Source: Dendrobium chrysotoxum
Lineage: Eukaryota; Streptophyta; Magnoliopsida; Asparagales; Orchidaceae
NCBI GenBank assembly: GCA_019925795.1
Contig: CM034297.1
Span: 46,832,683 to 46,896,682 of the forward strand
DNA length: 64,000 nt
Reading direction: 5' to 3'
In this document: positions 58,229 through 64,000 of the stretch, piece by piece
Layout of the letters: the number at the start of each line of letters is the position of its first letter
How positions within the stretch are numbered: the first letter of the stretch is position 1
Translations under genes and position numbers: made by a program
The notes under the pieces: generated by a model
The model's database searches: none
What the model was told of the DNA's origin: nothing
Seen by the model: the letters and a program-made list of their open reading frames with translations, nothing else

Positions 58229-58816
58229 ATGGGAAATTTAATTCCTAATACTGATGAAAGCCTCTGTATCCCTCAGGTTTGTTTAGACTCAAAGTTATAC
58301 TGCGAAAATTTTTTATTATGTTGTGCTGAATATTGAGTTGTGTTTTGTTGAAATAGGATATTGATTATGCTAGGCTTGCAAATTTGGATCCACAGTATGA
58401 GCTATGTAAGCATTTATTAGTAAATATTTTCTTTCACAGTTGAGAGTAAATTGCCAAGTTTCCACTATAATGAATTTAAGTTCTTCCCTTTTGGTATGGT
58501 AGACTCTGTTAGAGTTATTAAATTTATGAGGTTGTTGTATTAATGTTAGCATTTATTAGAAATTCATAGTATTTGTATTGCACTTTCTTTTTTGCTTTAT
58601 TTTCTTGATTTTATATAGATATAGTTTTAATAATATTAAATTAATCCAAGATTGAATGATATATGTTAATATTAAATTAATCCAAGTTCACACAAATACT
58701 TTTAAAAAAAATTAGCATTACTTACTTGAACTTAATTTACTAAAAATGCAGGCTCCATTGGTGGAGATTGTGTGAACTTGGGTATCAGCATATCAAATAC
58801 TTCATCATCATCGTAA
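58229..58816 (+). other. Possible spliced small ORF or gene fragment, unidentified
   Basis: Three segments with good GT-AG borders and agreeing phases join in one frame: 58229-58276 (MGNLIPNTDESLCIPQ), 58357-58405 (DIDYARLANLDPQYEL + 1 base) and 58752-58816 (CSIGGDCVNLGISIS..., ending TAA). The joined product would be 53 residues. I do not recognise it. It could be the tail of a larger gene, a captured fragment, or chance. Confidence 0.3.
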
Positions 58817-59270
58817 TGATAATTCATTTGGTGGAGGTGATGCTAGTGGCTCAATCATCCAATATTATTTTTCTTCTCTTTAATTCTTATAATTTTATAC
58901 TGACCTTATTGGCATTTTCGTGCTTATTACTTGCAGAATGCCCTGCTCTGAATAGCTTCATGTGGTTGTTCATATTGCTTACTTCTCTGGTGATGATCTG
59001 ACTTAAAATAAGATAGCTAGGATAATTAAAACTTTCTTTGATTGAGATTACTTAGTTATGTTTCTTTTGTTACAGTTCAAGTTTTTTGCTCAGTAATCCG
59101 ATTATTCCAATCTCAAATTTCCACTGTCATCTACCTGCCTACTATTCTCCTTGTAAGTGAGTGTGTTTGGGTAGTTTCCATTTACCAAACAGGTATGTTC
59201 ATTTGGGACAATGTTAATGAGCTACTCCTAGCTCGAGTTGAAATTGATTTGAACTGGGCATATAGATTAA
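58817..59270. other. Gene-free region
   Basis: Hydrophobic short frames at 58768-59001 and 59042-59341 have no family signature, and the latter runs through a MITE. Confidence 0.35.
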
Positions 59271-59401
59271 GGTTTTGTTTGGAGAAACTTTCCTATTGTT
59301 TTCTAAAGAGCAATTTTTTACTGCAAAATTTTTTAGTTTAAAATATTTTGTACTAAAAAATTGCTTGAAAAATTAATAAGAAAGCCATCCCAAGCAAAGC
59401 C
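59271..59401. mobile_element. Tourist/PIF-like MITE, 131 bp, TAA target duplication
   Basis: Ends GGTTTTGTTTGGAGAAACTT and, on the other strand, GGCTTTGCTTGGGATGGCTT. TAA at 59268-59270 and 59402-59404. Internal arms TTTTTTACTGCAAAATTTT / AAAATATTTTGTACTAAAAA make it a hairpin of the same family as 25673-25792. Confidence 0.85.
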
Positions 59402-60074
59402 TAAATCAAGATAGCTCTTAAGTCGATCTACATCTATATGAATGATTGCATTGGTGGAGCCAGGCAAAGCTTGCAGTGACTATTGCTCCCATAGATTTAA
59501 GATCCCTCATATAATTATGGGTAGTATTGAAGCTTCTTTTTTAAATCTTCTTGAAGTGTGGACCGTAATTTGAAATTGAAGCATCATCAAAATTGAGAAT
59601 GATGTACCACAAATATTCACAAAATATAAAGTCGAAATAATATACTGGAAATATAAACATTTATGTGATTTGGATTTAGACATCAAGATTTATGTGATTT
59701 CGATTTTTCCATGCCTACTTTCAAGGAATTGGAAAGAAAATCCATCCACCTGAAAATATAGAATTAAAAATAATACTAAATAAATTAGAAAAACACTCGT
59801 TGCTGTTCCCAAAACGCAAAGTATATCAATGCACAAGTAAATAAGAAGGCTAATCTATCTCTAACAAAAAATGAGGTTATTACCTATCATAAATATAAAT
59901 ATATATAATATCTTATTTCAATTTATCTTAATTCAAGTATAATAAAAATATAAATCATTTATATTTATAGAAAATTTATATTTCATATTGATTTAGAATT
60001 TTATATCTTTGATAATGCATATCATAATTTTTTTTCTAATTTTGTTATATATTTTTTATTTTTTATTTTTTATT
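59402..60074. other. Gene-free region, possibly Helitron interior
   Basis: No coding content. A candidate Helitron 5' start TCTATCTCTAACAAAAAATG follows an A at 59853, but many other TC starts exist. Confidence 0.3.
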
Positions 60075-60108
60075 CACGTGCACCATGTGCACGTGTATTT
60101 AAAACTAG
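60075..60108 (+). mobile_element. Helitron 3' terminus
   Basis: A near-perfect hairpin CACGTGCAC-CAT-GTGCACGTG (60075-60095) is followed nine bases later by CTAG (60105-60108) and then T. A GC-rich hairpin shortly before a terminal CTRR, with insertion before T, is the signature of Helitron 3' ends. The element would extend to the left. Its 5' TC end is not identified. Confidence 0.75.
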
Positions 60109-61189
60109 TATAAGTAAATGATTAATTATTTTTATAATTTATTTTCTTATAAAATATACTTCAAAATTATTTTTAATGAAATTACTATTGATATGATAAT
60201 ATCAGTGATAATTTATATTGATATTATGAAATTTTGAAGTAAATAACTACTAAAATACTATTTTAAAAGCATTATCGTAATCTTTTAAGAAATATATTTT
60301 TTTCATTTTCATTGATCATTTGTCTTTCATAAAATTTTACTATGAGCTCCTTCAAACGAATATATGAGTATTCAAATTTTTTATTGTAGAAGATTGAATG
60401 CAATCATCAATTCATATTTATGATAGGAAGAAGACAACCTCATGCCTGATTGGGTGGGGCTTGTGGCAAAATTAATTTTATCTTAGCTTAGCTAGATGTG
60501 ACATGCAATATTTAAATATGATTAAATTTTTTTTGATATGTCAATAATTAAAACCCACTTAAATATACATAAGTATATGTGCTGAATTAAGTAACAATAT
60601 GATGAAGTGGAGTGTAGAACCCACGAGGAAGAGTTATACTTGCAATAAATTGCTATTATTTATTCAAATTGTATAAGTTATCCTACTGAAATAAAAATGA
60701 TATTTTTTAGTTCCTACCACTGAATAAAAATAAGTAAAATAATTTATATAATTTTGATAAAATATTTTTTATTGATAAATATAAATATCATATTTTTCCT
60801 AATGATACCCTTAATTTTAGATGTAGATCAGAGTATATACATCCCTAGAACTCTATCAAGCTTGTAGAGATGAAAAAGTTATATGCTGATCTTATACAGT
60901 TTTAATATCTCCACGAATCTAAAATACTCAAATATCATATGTCTAAACATATCAACTTTTTATCTTAATACTCCTGATTGTTTTTACATTCCTCTCTCGA
61001 GGCTATGCATCACACTAAGTTTTAACTACACCTATGGTCATTCTATGCATTAAATGAAGAACGGGATATATTGATAACATTCATAAATTTTTTAGAGTAC
61101 AAGAGTTTATATTAGTACTTAATATGCACTTTACATCATCAATACAAAATAAGAGATCTAGTCAGACATAGAAGAAATAACAAGCAAAC
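60109..61189. other. Gene-free AT-rich region
   Basis: Nothing supportable is seen. Confidence 0.4.
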
Positions 61190-62050
61190 TTATTTTCATT
61201 ATATTCATAGGAGAATCAAAATACAAGAGAAGTAGTGGAATTTTATCACCAGAAAGAATCAAAGTATCTTCTCTACACTCATTTCTTTCACTTACAGAGT
61301 TGCTTATACAAATGCTGGCTAAACTCTCTCGGAGGTTATATCTTTCACTTCCCTAGTCTCTCTTAGATTTTATTCTAAGAGGGTAATAGAGAAGTACACT
61401 AAAAATGTACTAAATTTTACTCAAGTGATTGAACTTCTTTATAAACAGAATTGAATATCTATTTATAGGAAAACACAAAAAAGGTCTCAAGCGCCTCGAT
61501 GTTTGACAAGGTGATGTCACGGCACTTGGTTGAACTAGCGCCTCAGCGTTGACAGGTTTGCTCCGCTGTGGTGCTTGATGACATAAAATGATTACTAATT
61601 GAACGGACGCATTCTTTCACTATGTAGGTCGTGGCTCTAGGAAGTTGTAACTATTATGCCACGGTGCTCCAGAAATTGAAGCATTGAAGTGCCCATGGGG
61701 AGTTTTTGATGCGGAGATGTTTGAATTATAGCGCTACGGTATTCATTTTACCGAGAACCCAACACTGCCAAGTTGAATGTTCAACGCAACAGCGCTCTTA
61801 ACGCAACTGCGTTGCATGTGATGCCACTACAGTGCTTGCAAATAGAGAGGATGGCACTGCAATGTTCTAAAATGGTGCTTCGACAGAGTTGATTTCAATG
61901 CAGTGGCGTTATTTCATCCAACCCTGCGGCGCTATGTGATACTTTATATTTTTCATCATTTTGAGTATTTCTTATACAAAAATAACTAAAATAAAATATT
62001 TTCACTGAAATTTAAATGTAATACATATTACATAATTTACACTTAATAAA
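61190..62050 (-). mobile_element. LTR of a Ty3/gypsy-type element
   Basis: Related to 10.87-12.65 kb and 27.6-27.97 kb (shared CGACAAGGTG..CACGGCA, CTAGCGCCTCAGCG and CTGTGGTGCT words). On the minus strand a purine-rich GTTGGGGAGAATTT tract (62052-62065) lies just before GTGTAAATTATG, as expected for a polypurine tract followed by the 3' LTR start. The left border is approximate. Confidence 0.5.
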
Positions 62051-63189
62051 TTCTCCCCAACTTAGACTCCTGCTTGTCTCAAATAATAATAATAAATAAA
62101 ATAAAAAATAAAAAAAAATCTTCATTTTTTATTACTTTAATAACCAGAGTAAAACTTCATAATTTAAAATTACTAAAATGTAGTATAATACATCATAGTC
62201 TAGAAGTAATTTGGAATGAACAAATTTATAATTCTAATTTAAAAAATCCTAAATAAGTATCCTAATCATTCACCTTTGTCATTGCCTGTTTTAAATTTAT
62301 ATGCTTTGAATATAACATTGACAATTGAATCTTCAAATGAATAAAGTTGCTTAAAAATTAAATGTATTTGTAGTTAAAATTAAAATTTTATTAGTTCACA
62401 ATCACCTCTACTAGTTTTCTTACTTTATCATTTGTAACTTTAAGTATGAGATTACAGTTAAACTTTAATCTTTTAACTTATAACAATTTTTTAATGTACT
62501 CTTTTTCTCTGGTTTTTTTCCTTTAATTATTCATTTTAGAACTCTTTTTCTGTCTTTTCTTTTCATTCTCATGGAGTACATAATTAATAAATTTTAATAC
62601 CAATTTTTCTTATATTCTCTTGGAATCTTAATTATTTTAATATATGAATTTAATAAGATCTTTAGTTTTAATTTTAGGTTACCATGATTTCTAATTTTAA
62701 GCTACTCATATCTATTCTTTAGCTTTAATTATTCATCTTTCAATTCAAAGGTTAATCTATTAATGTATAACTTATAAATTCAAACAAATCAATAGCTTAA
62801 ATGATCTAAGTAAGTTAATTATTAAGTTTTTTAAACTATAAATTATATTGCAGTATTTATTTAAACTATAATATAGGATTTTATTATTATCCTAATTTTA
62901 TATAATTTTTAATTATCATTTTTATTCTGACTAAATAAATAATCAAAAAGTGCAGATGCTAATAAAAGACAATATAAAAAAGTTTAAGCATAAGAAGAAT
63001 AAAATCAAATATAAATACAAACACATGATAACTACAATTAATAATATATGCTTCTTAAATAAATGATAAAAAGACACATAACATGCGATACACTAATAAT
63101 AAGATAACTAGTATTTAAGGCACCACTCTACTACTCTAAATGACTATAGACACAAATGGGTTGCTTCACATAAACGCTAAGTTTATAGT
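62051..63189. other. Retrotransposon interior, no coding left
   Basis: Very AT-rich sequence between the LTR and gag. Too short to hold pol, so the element has suffered a deletion or is non-autonomous. Confidence 0.4.
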
Positions 63190-63980
63190 CTTCAGCTATA
63201 TTATACCAAGATTTATCAATTTGATCGGGGTACATCACTGTCACTTCTCAAGTGATTTCCACTATGATCTTTTCATTTTTCTTTAGGATTAACTTTAATA
63301 TTACTAGGCAATGATCCAAGAGGTTTATTACAAAATGAGATTATAAGCTATGCTAATTAAGTTTCCAAAACTTTAATAGAAGCATCTTGACTTTATAATT
63401 AACTTTCCTAATTGAATCACCACCTCTTTCAAATGTGACTTTCTATTTCCAAACTGATTGTTTGAATTAAATCCTGAAGGATAAGAAGGTCTAGAATTAA
63501 CAACATGTTTTTGAGGATTGTTTTAATTTCATCTTGATTATTTTGACCAGAATTCGATTGATTGTTATCACCAACATTATAATTGGACTAATTGAAATTA
63601 GGATGGTTCCTCCAACCTAGATCATAGGTATTAGAGTAAGGATTATTTTGTCTTCCGATTAAATTTATATTTTTAATCTCTTGCACACTATTATCTTCAT
63701 TATAATTCAAATCTTGATCTTCCAATTGCATAGATGATCCAAATCCTGATCCTAAATTTACTTCTATTATGTTTAATTTCTTAGAAATTATTGTAACTTG
63801 TGTACTTAGAATTGACAAAGCATCTGATTCATAGACTTCGACTATTCTTTTAAGATTTATCCTATTAGCAGGCCATTGAAAATTATTAGTAGTAATTTTC
63901 TCTATTAATTCATATACATCCTCAAATAGCTTAGACATTAAAGATCATCTAGTTGTAGCATTTATGATTGCCCATAAAGA
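63190..63980 (-). pseudogene. Ty3/gypsy gag C-terminal part, decayed
   Basis: Minus-strand frames read in order NELVGSLWAIINATTR, MSKLFEDVYELIEKITTNNF + QWPANR (63938 down to 63588), YSNTYDLGWRNHPNFN, then after frameshifts NSRPSYPSGFNSNNQFGN, KLIIKSQDASIKVLE and KPLGSLPSNIKVNPKEK. The series N-QWP, GWRNHPNF, QDASIK-LE and LPSNT-VNPKE is the familiar gag tail of plant Ty3/gypsy elements (Athila/Tat group style). Stops and frameshifts make it inactive. The gag start and the 5' LTR would lie beyond the right window edge. Confidence 0.85.
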
Positions 63981-64000
63981 TCCTACTAATTCATTATAAA

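Overview
This is AT-rich nuclear DNA of a flowering plant. The evidence is spliced plant genes (an AP2/ERF transcription factor and ribosomal protein L3), a plant-type NBS-LRR relic, and plant families of transposable elements: CACTA, PIF/Harbinger-like MITEs, RTE-clade LINEs, Ty3/gypsy and a Helitron end. I cannot name the species, nor decide firmly between monocot and dicot.

Two genes look intact. (1) An ERF group X (ABR1/RAP2.6/ERF110-like) gene on the + strand has two exons, 25313-25637 and 26701-27305. They join in phase to a 309-residue protein with one AP2 domain, and there is a TATA box 107 bp before the ATG. (2) RPL3, cytosolic 60S protein L3, lies on the - strand in five coding exons between 49767 and 36616. 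They join to exactly 389 residues, the usual plant length. Its introns are very large (about 5.8 and 4.4 kb) and have been filled by RTE LINEs, one near full length with an 18-bp target-site duplication and one 5'-truncated with a 16-bp duplication. A 5'-UTR intron and a telo-box are visible upstream.

The rest is accessory or decayed. 1-1124: 3' end of a CACTA transposase relic (DUF4216-like). 4018-6100: a 2.1-kb non-autonomous CACTA element carrying a tRNA-like pol III promoter. About 10.9-12.65 kb: an LTR fragment split by a TIR element. 14.9-16.2, 17.6-18.1, 20.05-20.45 and 22.75-23.3 kb: four different degenerate tandem arrays, the last a strictly phased 28-bp minisatellite of 20 copies. 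Two small CACTA elements sit in two of these arrays. 27.6-36.3 kb: LTR remnants, MITEs and two RTE fragments. 50.5-56 kb: a long polypyrimidine tract, a PIF-like end, internal duplications and a broken CC-NBS-LRR pseudogene on the - strand. 56353-56973: the first three exons of an ARPC2 (Arp2/3 complex subunit 2) gene, interrupted by a stop and cut short. 60075-60108: a Helitron 3' terminus. 61.2-64 kb: LTR-like sequence and a decayed Ty3/gypsy gag on the - strand.

The genes do not form a pathway together. The interest lies in the nested insertions with readable target duplications, in a housekeeping gene that tolerates several kilobases of LINE sequence in its introns, and in the gene fragments upstream of a Helitron end. 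All splice sites, domain calls and element boundaries were read by eye; no alignment or database search was run.
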